Part shown: piece after piece, positions 1 to 9,768 of the stretch
Layout of the letters: the number at the start of each line of letters is the position of its first letter
Numbering within the stretch: the stretch's first letter is position 1
Assembly (NCBI RefSeq): GCF_007859855.1
Contig: NZ_SJPK01000005.1
Span: 62,001-126,000 of the forward strand
DNA length: 64,000 nucleotides
Origin: Allorhodopirellula solitaria
GTDB taxonomy: Bacteria; Planctomycetota; Planctomycetia; Pirellulales; Pirellulaceae
Direction: 5' to 3'
Translations under genes and position numbers: made by a program
The notes under the pieces: model-generated
What the model saw: the letters and a program-made list of their open reading frames with translations, nothing else
What the model was told of the DNA's origin: nothing
Database searches by the model: none

Positions 1-2
1 CG

Positions 3-319
3 GCTGATCCGGCGGAAGCGTGCGCCCGAGGTTTTCAAGGCATGGCTCCAGTATCGAAGGATTTATTTGTGGGATGTGATTATCAATGTTAGACTGGCAC
101 TGCCGGGAGAAACGGAACCGAGCTCTGCAAAGGTGCTGGCTTGGCAAGGGATATCTCGGTCGCCAGCGTTTCCCTGCAAAAGCGGTACGCCAATGGTGTT
201 GTCGGTCCCTGGCGAGCGTTTGTTCGTCAGGGACGCATTTTTGAACGATCATTGGATACGAGAGCCATGCCTCAAAAAAACTTCCGCTGTGCTCTGCGCA
301 CGCGTCCGTCGGATGAACC
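3..319 (+). repeat. 317-bp inverted-repeat (MITE-like) element, copy 1
   Basis: This segment matches, in reverse orientation, positions 36688-37004 almost base for base. Its ends are imperfect inverted repeats: GATCCGGCGGAAGCGTGCG near the left end, and on the opposite strand CATCCGACGGACGCGTGCG at the right end. It ends at GGATGAACC (311-319), the same terminus as copy 2. The left flank is cut by the window edge, so a target duplication cannot be checked. Open frames over it are short, occur in several frames and have no ribosome binding site, so I treat it as non-coding. Confidence 0.8.
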
Positions 320-371
320 CACTTTTCGCTGTCAGTTGAAGCAATCGAATGACTGACATCATGGCAGCACG

Positions 372-1055
372 CTATGCAGCGTGCAGCGCTTCATTGGAGT
401 GCGGCGCGCCATGCACCAGCCGCAACGTGCGATTAGCAAACGCCGCAGTATCCGCATCGTGGGTAACCAGGATGATTGTCCGACCGTCTCGATGAAACTC
501 CGCGAGATATTCCATCACCTGGTGACGAGTCTCGTGGTCGAGGTTGCCGGTGGGCTCATCGGCGAGGATCACTTGCGGGTCGTTCGCGAGCGTCCGTGCC
601 AGGGCAACGCGTTGCTGCTGCCCTTGGCTCAGTTCACCAGGATGATGGTCGATCCTGTCGTGAAGCCCGACGCGTTCGAGTAGCTCCGAAGCGCGTGCAA
701 TCTGTTGCTTCGAGGAAAACCCACCGAGCATCATCGGAATCTGCACGTTCTCCAGCGCCGTCAGCCAGGGCACCAAGTTGAATGTCTGAAAGACGAATCC
801 AATCTTCGTGCCCCGCAGCTGCGCACGGCGGGCCAACGGCAGATCGTATAGAGAATCGCCGTCGAACAGGACCTCACCATGCTCTGGCTTCAGCATACCT
901 CCGAGTACTGAAAGCAGTGTCGTTTTCCCGCTACCGCTGGGACCGACAATGGCAAGAAACTCGTTATCCTCGATCGATATATCGATTGAGTTAAGCGCCG
1001 TGACGATCTTGCCCCGGCAGTGGTATGTCTGGGTGACTTCATTGAGTTGGTACAT
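372..1055 (-). CDS. ABC transporter ATP-binding protein, LolD/MacB type
   Basis: This 227-residue protein is the nucleotide-binding subunit of an ABC transporter of the MacB/LolCDE group, and should energise the FtsX-like permease encoded just upstream (1690-2919). Visible motifs are Walker [10 protein letters not shown] near residue 39, the signature LSQGQQQR near 142, Walker [13 protein letters not shown] near 161 and the H-loop LVTHD near 197. GGAG lies five bases before the ATG. It is last in a co-oriented series starting at 10185. A 7-bp hairpin (367-384) overlaps the stop codon. The family is secure. The substrate is unknown, but the context suggests the envelope side of a metal-response cluster. 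Confidence 0.93.
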   Translation of the reverse strand: MYQLNEVTQTYHCRGKIVTALNSIDISIEDNEFLAIVGPSGSGKTTLLSVLGGMLKPEHGEVLFDGDSLYDLPLARRAQLRGTKIGFVFQTFNLVPWLTALENVQIPMMLGGFSSKQQIARASELLERVGLHDRIDHHPGELSQGQQQRVALARTLANDPQVILADEPTGNLDHETRHQVMEYLAEFHRDGRTIILVTHDADTAAFANRTLRLVHGAPHSNEALHAA

Positions 1056-1121
1056 GGGAACTCCGTTTCCAAAATAGTGGTAATCGCTTTGGGTGATTGC
1101 AGTTTCGGTAGAAACCGCTGG

Positions 1122-1658
1122 TTAAGTTTCTTCTAATCCGACGTGGAGTGCAGACGCCAAGGTTGGATAGACCTGAATAATTCGGTGCACCTGAAACATG
1201 GAAAGCAAGCGATTGGGGTCGCCTGCGATCACGACTGTCGCTCGGCAAGCGTCGATCGCATTCCTGGATGCCATCAGGCCGTTGATGAAGGACGCACCGC
1301 AGAGCCGCACCGACGACAGATCAAGCACGATCGGGGTTTGTTCCGAGCGCAAGAGAATCGCCTCAAAGTCCTCAAACACACGGGCAACCGTGTCTCCATT
1401 GGATGAGCTGAGACGATCCGGAAACTGTATCACTCTGACATCGCGTCGGTGAGAGATAGCCTTTTCTGTCGCGCCATCAACCATTTGATTGGCCCAATCG
1501 CTTCGACTCCGTTCGAGTGGCAACGATGTTAGCGTGACTCTCAATTGAGCGACCGTCAACGTATTGTCAGCTGCGAAAACCGGGCGTAGCGGCTGCTCAC
1601 AACCAAGTGCCGATCCGGTACTTGGCGGTGAGTCCGTATAGGTAGCGTTGAATTTCAT
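1122..1658 (-). CDS. STAS-domain protein
   Basis: This 178-residue protein has a C-terminal STAS domain (about residues 75-170) with the core PIVLDLSSVRLCGASFINGL, the region that carries the phosphorylatable serine in anti-sigma-factor antagonists. The N-terminal 70 residues are not recognised. I chose the ATG at 1658 because AAGGAG stands seven bases before it; a longer frame to 1709 would overlap the permease gene and has no such site. The gene sits between an ABC permease and its ATPase. STAS proteins such as MlaB bind ABC ATPases, so a transporter-modulating role is a reasonable inference. An anti-sigma antagonist is the alternative, but no anti-sigma kinase lies nearby. Confidence 0.8.
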   Translation of the reverse strand: MKFNATYTDSPPSTGSALGCEQPLRPVFAADNTLTVAQLRVTLTSLPLERSRSDWANQMVDGATEKAISHRRDVRVIQFPDRLSSSNGDTVARVFEDFEAILLRSEQTPIVLDLSSVRLCGASFINGLMASRNAIDACRATVVIAGDPNRLLSMFQVHRIIQVYPTLASALHVGLEET

Positions 1659-1689
1659 AGCGTATCTCCTTGATTCGGCACTGACGTGC

Positions 1690-2919
1690 TCAAGCGTCAT
1701 TGAAGACAAGGCACGGGTCCAGGCCGGCCGCTCGCCTGGCTGGAAGAAAACTCGCCATGACGGCGACGAGCGTCGCAGCCACGAGGCTGGTGACGAGTAA
1801 CATCGGCAGTGGTTGTACCGAAACGCTCAGCAAACGAGGCCCCAAGATGATGGCCAGGACCGTTCCACCAGCGTATCCCGCAATCCCGCCGACCACTCCC
1901 AGGACGACGGCTTTGCCGAGGAACAGGCGGGTGACAAAACTGCGGCTTGCACCAAGCGCCATCAGGGTACCGATTTCTTGGCGTCGCTCAGTCACGTTGG
2001 CAAACATAACGCTGGCGATGCTGCTAGCACCGACCAGCAGCAAGATCGAAAAGAAGACCCAAGACAGTCTCGACATCAATGTGTTGACGGCTAGCTGAGT
2101 CTGGACAACTTGTGAAATCGTGACGATTTTTGTTTCGGGGAGTTCGGCCGACAGGTTGCTGATCAAACTGCCAGCGGCGTCTTCGCAACAGGCGACGATT
2201 TCAATCACGTTGACGACCGGCCCGGTTTCGGCGAGTTCTTGGACCGAATGCAGGTGAGCGAACACCCGCGAGTCATCCACGGTCCCCGCTTCGGGAAGCA
2301 CCGCGAGTACATTGAAATCACCACCGAGTAGCGGAAGCTCATCGCCAACTTTTGCCGACAACTTCTCTGCTGCAAGACTCCCCAGAATCACTTCTCGCGC
2401 GCCCAGGTCTTGGATCGTTCGCTCAGTAGCCAGCGAGTTCGGGTCATCTGAACCGGCGAGCGACGTCGCCGTTGTACTGCAGCATCCGCGATCGCTCCCC
2501 ACATCGCTCGCGAACATCCCCAGGCCCTGCCAAGCCGATTTGGCTTGATACTCGCTACGCGGCAAGATTCCTGTGACCACGACGTCTTGGCCACTCGCGG
2601 ACGTTTCGACACACAATTTAGGAGCCAAATTCTCGACGCCAGGTAGCCTGGCAAACGCGAGACGCGTCACAAACTCCTCCGGCATGGTTTCACCGTGCAT
2701 ATCAGCCGCGTAGTAATCCTGAAGTGAAGCGTTGGGCGGCAGCACGAGCACATTTGCGCCCAACGACTCCATGTCCCCCGCAATTTTTTTCTGCGAGAAG
2801 ACCGCAATGTTTTGAATCGCGACTAAGGCCATCACGCCGAGCGTTACCGCCAATAGGCTGGTAATCATCGGCGTAGGGCGTTTTCGCATCTCTTTCCAAA
2901 TCAGGTGTTGGATTTTCAT
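1690..2919 (-). CDS. MacB/FtsX-type ABC transporter permease with Cys-Cys pairs
   Basis: This 409-residue inner-membrane protein has one N-terminal membrane segment (about residues 20-42), a large extracytoplasmic domain (about 45-270) and three C-terminal segments with the FtsX-like pattern, including [16 protein letters not shown]. That is the MacB/LolC layout. The start at 2919 has GGAGGG four bases upstream; a longer frame to 2982 lacks one. The extracytoplasmic domain holds two cysteine pairs, GCCSTT and VACCED. Cys-Cys pairs also occur in the fusion protein, the thioredoxin-fold protein and the small Cys-rich protein of this cluster, hinting at thiol-metal contact. It should pair with the ATPase at 372-1055. 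The substrate is not known. Confidence 0.88.
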   Translation of the reverse strand: MKIQHLIWKEMRKRPTPMITSLLAVTLGVMALVAIQNIAVFSQKKIAGDMESLGANVLVLPPNASLQDYYAADMHGETMPEEFVTRLAFARLPGVENLAPKLCVETSASGQDVVVTGILPRSEYQAKSAWQGLGMFASDVGSDRGCCSTTATSLAGSDDPNSLATERTIQDLGAREVILGSLAAEKLSAKVGDELPLLGGDFNVLAVLPEAGTVDDSRVFAHLHSVQELAETGPVVNVIEIVACCEDAAGSLISNLSAELPETKIVTISQVVQTQLAVNTLMSRLSWVFFSILLLVGASSIASVMFANVTERRQEIGTLMALGASRSFVTRLFLGKAVVLGVVGGIAGYAGGTVLAIILGPRLLSVSVQPLPMLLVTSLVAATLVAVMASFLPARRAAGLDPCLVFNDA

Positions 2920-3087
2920 CGATCCCTCCGTGGATACTGTTCGTTCGTGAAGTAAATGGTTGAGTTTCGGTCCGGCGTTCATCGCAATCGCGAATTCAAA
3001 ATGCAGCCGGCCGGCGGGAGCCCCGAATCTGGGGCAACCGACTCCATCGGCTACTGCTCACTTGTTGCTTTAGCGCCGCGCCTTGCT

Positions 3088-3846
3088 CTACTTGGCCGCT
3101 GCTTTGTTGAACTCGCAGTTCTCATCTTCACAGCACTTGCCGGCTGCTGCGACGGTCTTTGCCAAAGTGTCGAATGAAACCGACTGGTCAAAGACGCCTA
3201 GCATCGCCCCGGGAGGCGCCATGAAAGCGACTGAAGTGGACTGGCGATCGGCAGGAACCTTCAGTTGTTTCAAGAACTGCGACTCGGCTGGATCATCCGA
3301 CCGAACGCTGACAATTTTTGTTCGCTCACGGTACATTTGATTCTCGCTGAATGCTTTGACTGCGGGAGGCAATGTTGCACCATTCGCCGTGCACACACAC
3401 AGCAGCACGATCTGATCGTCCTGAAGTGCCTTCAAGCAGCTCGCTTGGCCCGGAGACACAATCGAAGCCAAGATTTGTTGGGCAGCGACCTTCCGTGGGA
3501 ATGCGCTACAAACAGCTCCGTTCGGTGCGATCGCGACGACGGCTGGTAACGGAATACGTGAAGCATCGAACTTAGAAACGATATCTTTGTTCCCCGCATC
3601 GGTGACGTTGACGGGAACCGCGACCGCATCGCTGCGGGACTGAAGTGTGTCCTGCAGGGTTTTAAACATCTGCTGCGTACTGGCATCGTTCGCACGATAG
3701 AACAGCACGAAAGAAAACTGGTTCTTTTCCGTCGCCGCGTCGATCGACTGCTGCCCCGGGCCAGCTGCCTCAACGCTCATGCTAGAAACGCCAAATACCA
3801 TAGCAACGCACGTGAGGGTCACAGCGTGCAAAATTCGAAGGGTCAT
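3088..3846 (-). CDS. exported thioredoxin-fold protein lacking CxxC, with Cys-rich tail
   Basis: This 252-residue protein has a signal peptide (residues 1-27, ending VEAAG) and then a thioredoxin-like fold: FVLFYRANDAST at the position of the usual active site, and IPLPAVVAIAPNG resembling the cis-proline strand. The CxxC is absent, replaced by RANDAS, so disulfide chemistry at that site is unlikely. Other cysteines occur mid-protein (LLCVCT) and at the C-terminus in KCCEDENCEF, which looks like a thiolate metal site. AGGAG lies eight bases before the ATG. It sits between the metal-binding lipoprotein and the ABC permease. A periplasmic metal-binding or sensing role is inference. Confidence 0.72.
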   Translation of the reverse strand: MTLRILHAVTLTCVAMVFGVSSMSVEAAGPGQQSIDAATEKNQFSFVLFYRANDASTQQMFKTLQDTLQSRSDAVAVPVNVTDAGNKDIVSKFDASRIPLPAVVAIAPNGAVCSAFPRKVAAQQILASIVSPGQASCLKALQDDQIVLLCVCTANGATLPPAVKAFSENQMYRERTKIVSVRSDDPAESQFLKQLKVPADRQSTSVAFMAPPGAMLGVFDQSVSFDTLAKTVAAAGKCCEDENCEFNKAAAK

Positions 3847-4054
3847 CCTTGATACTCCTAATTCGCCGAATGGAAACTAAATACCGCTGAATCGACCGGC
3901 GAGCGATTCGCGATGTTGACTGAATTTGATTGAATTCACGACGGGCGTCTTCCGTTGGTGGGAATGGCTCCGTCGGAGTAAATCGTGACCGAGGGACGAG
4001 GCATCCGTAGGCTGGCGTAATTCCTCAATCCCCCGATCACTTTCGCGTGGCAAC

Positions 4055-4070
4055 CCTCACTCCGGTGAGG
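4055..4070. terminator. small hairpin between lipoprotein and thioredoxin-fold genes
   Basis: CCTCAC-tccg-GTGAGG forms a 6-bp stem with a 4-base loop in the 257-bp gap between the genes at 4104-4490 and 3088-3846. There is no T-run on the minus strand. It could be an attenuator or processing site within the cluster. The support is weak. Confidence 0.3.
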
Positions 4071-4103
4071 AAAGGGATTGCCTTATCCATGTGCCGACAA
4101 AGA

Positions 4104-4490
4104 CTATTCAGTCGGCATTTCGGGGCGTTCACCAAACTTGGCTTCGTACAAAGCCGCGTATTTATCGAAGTTTTCTGGATGATCGATGAAACACTGAGAG
4201 TCCGGTCGGTTATGTTCAGCGCACCAATCGCCTTCGGCTTTGAATTCCGCTACCAAAGACTTGTCGCACTGAGCGCATTCTTCTTCGGGAACTCCATGTT
4301 CACCACACCACCACTCGCCGTGCTGGTGCGCCGCATGATCATGCTCGTCGTGGTCATGGTCCGTGTGTTCTTCTGAAACGGGGGTCGCATCCGTCGTCAC
4401 TGTGCCTGAATCGGAACAGCCAACAAATGACAGCGTCGCCGCACAGAGCGCCGCGCCAACCAACATGGGGAATCGAAAACGATAGGTCAT
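4104..4490 (-). CDS. His- and Cys-rich metal-binding lipoprotein
   Basis: This 128-residue protein carries a signal peptide with a lipobox-like FVGC, so Cys25 is probably lipidated. A His/Asp stretch follows (HTDHDHDEHDHAAHQHG), then two Cys/His modules: WCGEHGVPEEECAQC and WCAEHNRPDSQCFIDHPE. The same double module occurs in the neighbouring RND fusion protein. The start at 4490 has AGGA eight bases upstream; the ATG at 4523 has none. Lying directly downstream of the RND pump gene, it is best read as a periplasmic metal buffer or chaperone. Histidines plus Cys-His sites suggest zinc, cadmium, copper or cobalt, but the metal cannot be told from sequence. Confidence 0.85.
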   Translation of the reverse strand: MTYRFRFPMLVGAALCAATLSFVGCSDSGTVTTDATPVSEEHTDHDHDEHDHAAHQHGEWWCGEHGVPEEECAQCDKSLVAEFKAEGDWCAEHNRPDSQCFIDHPENFDKYAALYEAKFGERPEMPTE

Positions 4491-4540
4491 ACTAAATTTC
4501 CTAAAGGGGGGGAGAGGTAACATTCAAAAGCAAATCGAAA

Positions 4541-7500
4541 TTAGACTGAGGCAAGTTCCTGACGCCGTTCGTCAGGAGTCTCAGTTGAGGAACCTTCAAT
4601 CATCGTCGAGTCGTCCTCGATCGGTATCTGTTTACGTTGCGGAAGGTTGAAGACAACGTACAGCACGCGCAGAACGAGCAAGCTCATGATCATGGCGCTA
4701 CACACGCCGCCAATGACAACCGTTGCCAGGGGACGCTGAACCTCGGCCCCCATGCCGGTGCTGAATGCCATCGGAACAAAGCCAAGGCTCGCCACAAGCG
4801 TTGTCATCAGGATCGGTCGCAATCGAGTCATCGCGGCCTCCTCAACGGCTTCGTCAAGGCTTCGTCCGCGACGACGAAGCTGCCGGATGGTCGATACCAA
4901 CAGCATGTCATCGAGGACCGCAACGCCTGACAAGGCAATGAACCCAACCGCGGCTGAGATCGAGAACGGCATGTCGCGAATCCACAAGGCAAGGACTCCT
5001 CCGATCCAGGCGAACGGTACACCGGTAAAGACACGCAGGGTGTCGATCCAATTGCGATAAGTCATGTACAGCAATGAGAAGATCAACAGAATTGCGATGG
5101 GAACAACAATCATCAATCTCGCTTGCGCACGTTGAAGGTTTTCAAATTGCCCTCCCCACTCCACTCGGTACCGTCCTGGAGGCAAGGCAACTTGGGCATC
5201 GACCATTTCACGCGCTTCCGCAACGAAGCTTCCCATATCGCGTCCGCGCACATTGGATTCGATCGTGATACGGCGCTGGTACCATTCACGTTTGATCGTA
5301 TTGGGAGCTTCCACGCGCTCAATCGTCGCCAGGCGAGAGAGCGGAATCCGCTGTCCAGATGCCGTCGAAACCAGGATGTCCCTGATCGCGTCCGGGTTCG
5401 CTCTCGCCTCTTCGGGCAGCCGGATGATCAATGGAAAACGCAGCTGCCCTTCGTAGACTTCACCGACGCTGCGACTGCCAAGGGAACGCACCAAATTCAT
5501 GATCTGCGACGCGGGGACTCCGTAGCGGGCAATGGCGTCCTGCTTGATGCGGATTTGCAGGACGGGTTGGCCCGTGACCTGCTCGACTCGCACATCAGAT
5601 GCACCGGGGACTGACTTCAACACCCGTTCAATCTCGGTCGCCTTTTGCACCATCAGATCCAGATCGTCGCCATATAGAATCGCAGCCACATCAGCCCGCA
5701 CTCCCGAGATCATCTCGTTCATCCGCATCTCGATGGGCTGGGACATTGCCAGTCGTGGCCCGGGGAGATCACGGAGCTCGTGTTGAACCAGTTGCGTCAA
5801 TTCCTCCTGACTCTCGGCACGCTTCCAGCGGTCGCGCGGTCGGAGGGTGATGAACAGATCGGTTAGCTCCGTTCCCATCGGATCGGTCGCAACCTCCGCC
5901 GTTCCAACACGACTCCAGACGTGGGCGATCTCGTCGGGGAAACTCGCCAACAACGTCTTTTCCATTCGCGTGTTGTAGCGAATCGACTCTTCGAGATCGG
6001 TGCCCGCCAACCGCACGACATTCAACGTGATTGCACCTTCGGAAAGTCGCGGCACGAACTCGCTGCCAAGATTCGGTGCGATCAATCCGAACACCGCGAC
6101 CATCAGCAGCAGCGCCGATCCAATGATGAACACTTTGTGATTCATCGTGAACCGCAGCACCGGTAGGTAGACCCGTTTGAGCAGACGCACCAACAGGGGT
6201 TCTTTTTCCTTGATTCCTCTGGGCAGAAAGAGACTGGCCAGAACCGGCATCAAGGTCAGCGACAAGACCATCGATCCGGCGAGTGCCATGATCACGGTCA
6301 GAGCCATCGGACGAAACAATTTGCCTTCGACGCCTTCCAAAGTGAGAATTGGCAGGTACACGATCATGATGATCAATTCGCCAAACATCGTTGGCTTGCG
6401 AACTTCGATCGCTGCGTCGCGAATGATCTCCAATCGGCTACGCCCATCACGCCCGTGGGAAAGATGCCGAACGCAGTTCTCGACCATCACGACGGAACTG
6501 TCGACGACGAGCCCAAAATCGATCGCCCCCAGGCTAAGCAGGCTAGCCGCAATTCCAAATTTCAGCATGCCCGAGAATGCGAACAACATCGAAAGCGGAA
6601 TCGCCAAGGCGACGATAATGCCAGCTCGCAGGTTGCCAAGGAAGATGAACAATACAGCGATCACCAGCAGGCCACCCTCAAACAGGTTCTTCTGCACAGT
6701 GTGGATCACGTGGTCGACCAGCTCGGTGCGATCGTAGACCGTTTGGATTGTCATCCCCGCAGGGAGCGTCTCGCGAATCTGCTCGACCTTGTCTTTGAGC
6801 GCCCAGGTGACGTCGTGGCTGTTCTCGCCCATCAGCATGAAGCCCAAACCCAAAACGGCTTCTCCGCGGCCGTTGGCTGTCACCGTGCCACGACGAATCT
6901 CATGTCCAATCTGCACGCTGGCAACATCGCTAACACGAACGGGCACACCGTCCTCAGCTTTCACGACGATGTCTTCGATCTGTTCGATATTGACCGTACG
7001 CCCAACGCCGTGGACTAACAACAATTCACTGCCGTCGGTGATCGTTCCCCCACCGACGTTCTGGTTGTTTGCTTGGATCGCGTCGGCGACCTGCTCGTAG
7101 GTGAGCGAGTGCTTGATCAATGCGTCGGGAACCAAGCGAACTTGGTACTGTTTTTCGTACCCGCCCCAACTGTTGACCTCAGCGACGCCGGGGACGGATC
7201 GCAGTTGCGGTTTGACCACCCAGTCGTGGACGGTGCGTAGATCGGTGAGACGCTCGACACGCTCGGTTTGCGAGACTTGCGAGAAGTCAACGCCATCGAA
7301 TGTCAGGACATAGTGGAACACCTCGCCCAGTCCGGTCGATACTGGCCCCATCTGCGGTCGTTCTATCCCGACGGGCAGCTCCACCGTGCTCAGCCGCTCA
7401 TTGATCAACTGCCGAGCGAAGTAGATATCGACCTCATCTTCGAACAGCACGACGACTTGTGACAGCCCGAACTTGCTGATCGAGCGCATCACCTGCAGCC

Positions 7501-7732
7501 CCGGTAGACCACTGATCGCTTGCTCGACCGGATAGGTGATCTGACGCTCAACCTCTTCGGATGAGAGCGACGGGGCAGTGGTGTTGACTTGAATCTGCAC
7601 GGGAGTCGTGTCCGGAAACGCATCAATGTCCAGTTGGCGGAGCGAGATGGCCCCTACCACTGCGAACACCAACGTACCCAGAATGACCGCTGCACGGTTT
7701 CGAAGCGAAAAATCGATTAGCCAGTTCAGCAT
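4541..7732 (-). CDS. heavy-metal RND efflux pump, CzcA/CusA family
   Basis: This 1063-residue inner-membrane transporter is of the HME-RND family, which uses proton influx to expel divalent or monovalent metal ions through a tripartite complex. It begins with the family's short first helix region and AFPDTTPVQIQV. TM4 holds LGAIDFGLVVDSSVVMVEN with D405, D411 and E418, spaced exactly as the proton-relay residues D402, D408 and E415 of CzcA. This points to the CzcA-like (Zn/Co/Cd) rather than CusA-like (Cu/Ag) branch. The fusion protein gene lies 11 bp upstream. No CzcC/TolC-like outer-membrane gene is in the window. The C-terminal tail after the last helix is short and acidic. Confidence 0.95.
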   Translation of the reverse strand: MLNWLIDFSLRNRAAVILGTLVFAVVGAISLRQLDIDAFPDTTPVQIQVNTTAPSLSSEEVERQITYPVEQAISGLPGLQVMRSISKFGLSQVVVLFEDEVDIYFARQLINERLSTVELPVGIERPQMGPVSTGLGEVFHYVLTFDGVDFSQVSQTERVERLTDLRTVHDWVVKPQLRSVPGVAEVNSWGGYEKQYQVRLVPDALIKHSLTYEQVADAIQANNQNVGGGTITDGSELLLVHGVGRTVNIEQIEDIVVKAEDGVPVRVSDVASVQIGHEIRRGTVTANGRGEAVLGLGFMLMGENSHDVTWALKDKVEQIRETLPAGMTIQTVYDRTELVDHVIHTVQKNLFEGGLLVIAVLFIFLGNLRAGIIVALAIPLSMLFAFSGMLKFGIAASLLSLGAIDFGLVVDSSVVMVENCVRHLSHGRDGRSRLEIIRDAAIEVRKPTMFGELIIMIVYLPILTLEGVEGKLFRPMALTVIMALAGSMVLSLTLMPVLASLFLPRGIKEKEPLLVRLLKRVYLPVLRFTMNHKVFIIGSALLLMVAVFGLIAPNLGSEFVPRLSEGAITLNVVRLAGTDLEESIRYNTRMEKTLLASFPDEIAHVWSRVGTAEVATDPMGTELTDLFITLRPRDRWKRAESQEELTQLVQHELRDLPGPRLAMSQPIEMRMNEMISGVRADVAAILYGDDLDLMVQKATEIERVLKSVPGASDVRVEQVTGQPVLQIRIKQDAIARYGVPASQIMNLVRSLGSRSVGEVYEGQLRFPLIIRLPEEARANPDAIRDILVSTASGQRIPLSRLATIERVEAPNTIKREWYQRRITIESNVRGRDMGSFVAEAREMVDAQVALPPGRYRVEWGGQFENLQRAQARLMIVVPIAILLIFSLLYMTYRNWIDTLRVFTGVPFAWIGGVLALWIRDMPFSISAAVGFIALSGVAVLDDMLLVSTIRQLRRRGRSLDEAVEEAAMTRLRPILMTTLVASLGFVPMAFSTGMGAEVQRPLATVVIGGVCSAMIMSLLVLRVLYVVFNLPQRKQIPIEDDSTMIEGSSTETPDERRQELASV

Positions 7733-7743
7733 GTTCTTGCTCC

Positions 7744-9552
7744 CTATTCCTCAACGCAGCAACCGGCGCCCAAACCGTTCTTCAACAGCTGAGCACGCAA
7801 TACGTCACTTCCTTCCACGGCGATCACTTCGCCGGGAAGAAGTCCGGCAATCACTTCGGTCTTGCCTTGATAGGTTGCACCAAGTCGCACGCTGCGAACG
7901 TGAAAGACTTTCGGACTCTCGGGACTCGAGAAGTATTGCTTGTCTCGTACAAAGACGACATTGCAGCATCCTTCCCAGTGGGTTGCGTCGGCGGGGACCG
8001 CGGTCGCATCGGCGGCATCACGGAGGATGACCTTGCCGGTACCGAAGGTCCGGTCCCGCAACCGTCCGTCGCTATTATCGAGAGTGGCGCGGACATCAAT
8101 CATTCGGGTATGCTGATCCGCACCGGTGCTGATCCAATCGAGTGTCGCTTCGATGACCCGGCCGCTCCCATCGGGGGTAAATCGGATCTCCTGGCCGACT
8201 GAAAGCTTGTCAATTGATTCCAACGGCAAACTGAGATTGAGCCACATTCGACTGGTATCCGCTATCTCAAAAAGTCGCATAGTGGGATCGACGACTTCCC
8301 CAAGATTGACCGATCGATCAACGATGGTCCCGCTCATCGGAGCAACCACGGGCAGCAGATTGGTCGACGCCGTCAGGTCGTCAATGTTTGCCTGATAGGT
8401 TTTTGGGATTCCGAGCAACCGCAATTTCTCAATCGCTTGCTGCTCGTTCATTCCCCGGAAATTGCCGGCATCGATCGGCAGTCCTAGATTTCGGATTGCT
8501 TGCTCGGCGTTGAGCACACCCGCTCGAGCCTTTGCAAAAGCAGCTTCCGCCTCGATGATGCGGGCTCCGGCGACCGCTCCGCGAGTATCCTCAAGCCTCG
8601 TCACATTCTTCTGCTGCAAGACCTCCTCTGCCAACGCACGCATTAGTTCTGACTTGATCTTGCCGACGGCCGTGGCATCGACCAACGCCAGCAATTCACC
8701 CTTGCGGACGAAGTCACCAATGTTCTTCTCAACGGCGGAAACGCTACCGGGGACACGGGCCGCAATCGTCGCCGTTCGGGTTGGATCGTAGACGAGCTCT
8801 CCATTTCCCCTGACCGCCTCGATGATTTGATCGCGTTGGACCAAGCCGATATCAACTCCGGCCTGCTCCACCGATTGAATCGATGCAAACTGAATTCGAT
8901 TTTGATAGAGCGTGCATCGGCTATTGTTCTCCTGACGAACGCTCATCGCCAGTGCAGTCTCAGCCCGACGACGATCGTCCTGCAATTGCTCTGCAGACGG
9001 CAGCGTGTTCGCTTCCGCCAATTCCGGATGATCGAGCACACAGTTGTGAACTCCATGCAGGTTGCACCAACCGAAATCCTCATCGGGCGGCATCAACCCT
9101 GTATTGCACTCGACACAGATCGAAGCCGGGACGGAATGGTCGGCGCACCAATCATCGGACTCGGGAGTCGCCGTCCCGATTACGGACGCGAACTTTGGTA
9201 TCCGCCAGTCGTTGCTGTGACCGAAGTAGAACACCGCAGCAAAGCCCAGCAGGACCAACGTCGGGCCGACAGCCCCTAACGTCCTTCGCACGAACGAGCC
9301 AACTGGCTTCGGATCCGCCTGAGCACTCTGGCCGCCCGTCCTGGGCTGCGAACGCGCTCCTTCCGGTGCACCGTTGCCTGAGCCCGAAACGCCCTCCGCT
9401 GCCGGTCCCCGGGACTCATCATCGGCAATCGCGTTGGAATGCTCTGCCGCCAAATCGTGGCGACCTCGCTCCAAATTGCCTGCTGAACCTGAGTTGATAA
9501 AGGGGCCCTTCGGTACGGCCTCGGGTGGCCGTTCGATACTTTCTTGAATCAT
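7744..9552 (-). CDS. RND membrane fusion protein with N-terminal Cys/His metal module
   Basis: This 602-residue periplasmic adaptor partners the pump encoded next to it. It has a roughly 85-residue hydrophilic N-terminus, one membrane anchor (about 88-113), then a Cys/His module: WCADHSVPASICVEC (W135 onwards) and WCNLHGVHNCVLDHPE (about 163-180). The usual barrel-sandwich, alpha-hairpin and beta-barrel parts follow (VPGSVSAVEKNIGDFVRKGE; VVAPMSGTIVDRSVNLGEVV). It ends with GCCVEE, another cysteine pair. AGGAAG stands six bases before the ATG. The protein is longer than the 400-500 residues usual in the family because of the N-terminus and metal module. CusB-type adaptors pass metal to the pump; the module could do this here. 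Confidence 0.92.
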   Translation of the reverse strand: MIQESIERPPEAVPKGPFINSGSAGNLERGRHDLAAEHSNAIADDESRGPAAEGVSGSGNGAPEGARSQPRTGGQSAQADPKPVGSFVRRTLGAVGPTLVLLGFAAVFYFGHSNDWRIPKFASVIGTATPESDDWCADHSVPASICVECNTGLMPPDEDFGWCNLHGVHNCVLDHPELAEANTLPSAEQLQDDRRRAETALAMSVRQENNSRCTLYQNRIQFASIQSVEQAGVDIGLVQRDQIIEAVRGNGELVYDPTRTATIAARVPGSVSAVEKNIGDFVRKGELLALVDATAVGKIKSELMRALAEEVLQQKNVTRLEDTRGAVAGARIIEAEAAFAKARAGVLNAEQAIRNLGLPIDAGNFRGMNEQQAIEKLRLLGIPKTYQANIDDLTASTNLLPVVAPMSGTIVDRSVNLGEVVDPTMRLFEIADTSRMWLNLSLPLESIDKLSVGQEIRFTPDGSGRVIEATLDWISTGADQHTRMIDVRATLDNSDGRLRDRTFGTGKVILRDAADATAVPADATHWEGCCNVVFVRDKQYFSSPESPKVFHVRSVRLGATYQGKTEVIAGLLPGEVIAVEGSDVLRAQLLKNGLGAGCCVEE

Positions 9553-9768
9553 GACTTTCTTCCTGGATGCTTCGTCCGCGCAAGCCCTCCTGCAGTGAAT
9601 GCAGCAGATTCAGAGCGCATGAAACGCACCTCGGAGCAATCGAGCTCAACGAGTGCGATGACGACGGAGAGACCGCTGGATCAAGTGTTCGGTGGTTAGC
9701 AAACAGCGCAGCGATAGACGCCATCTACTCCAACAAAAACGAAATGCCAACAGCCCAGAAAGAAGCAA

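Noticed and set aside
67-356. Short plus-strand frames over the first 317-bp element
   Set aside because: They occur in two frames of a duplicated inverted-repeat element and lack ribosome binding sites; the similar minus-strand frames at 36570-37093 reflect the same repeat.
9419-9724. 101-residue minus-strand frame between the 12-Cys gene and the adaptor
   Set aside because: It overlaps the adaptor gene heavily and shows no motif or binding site.
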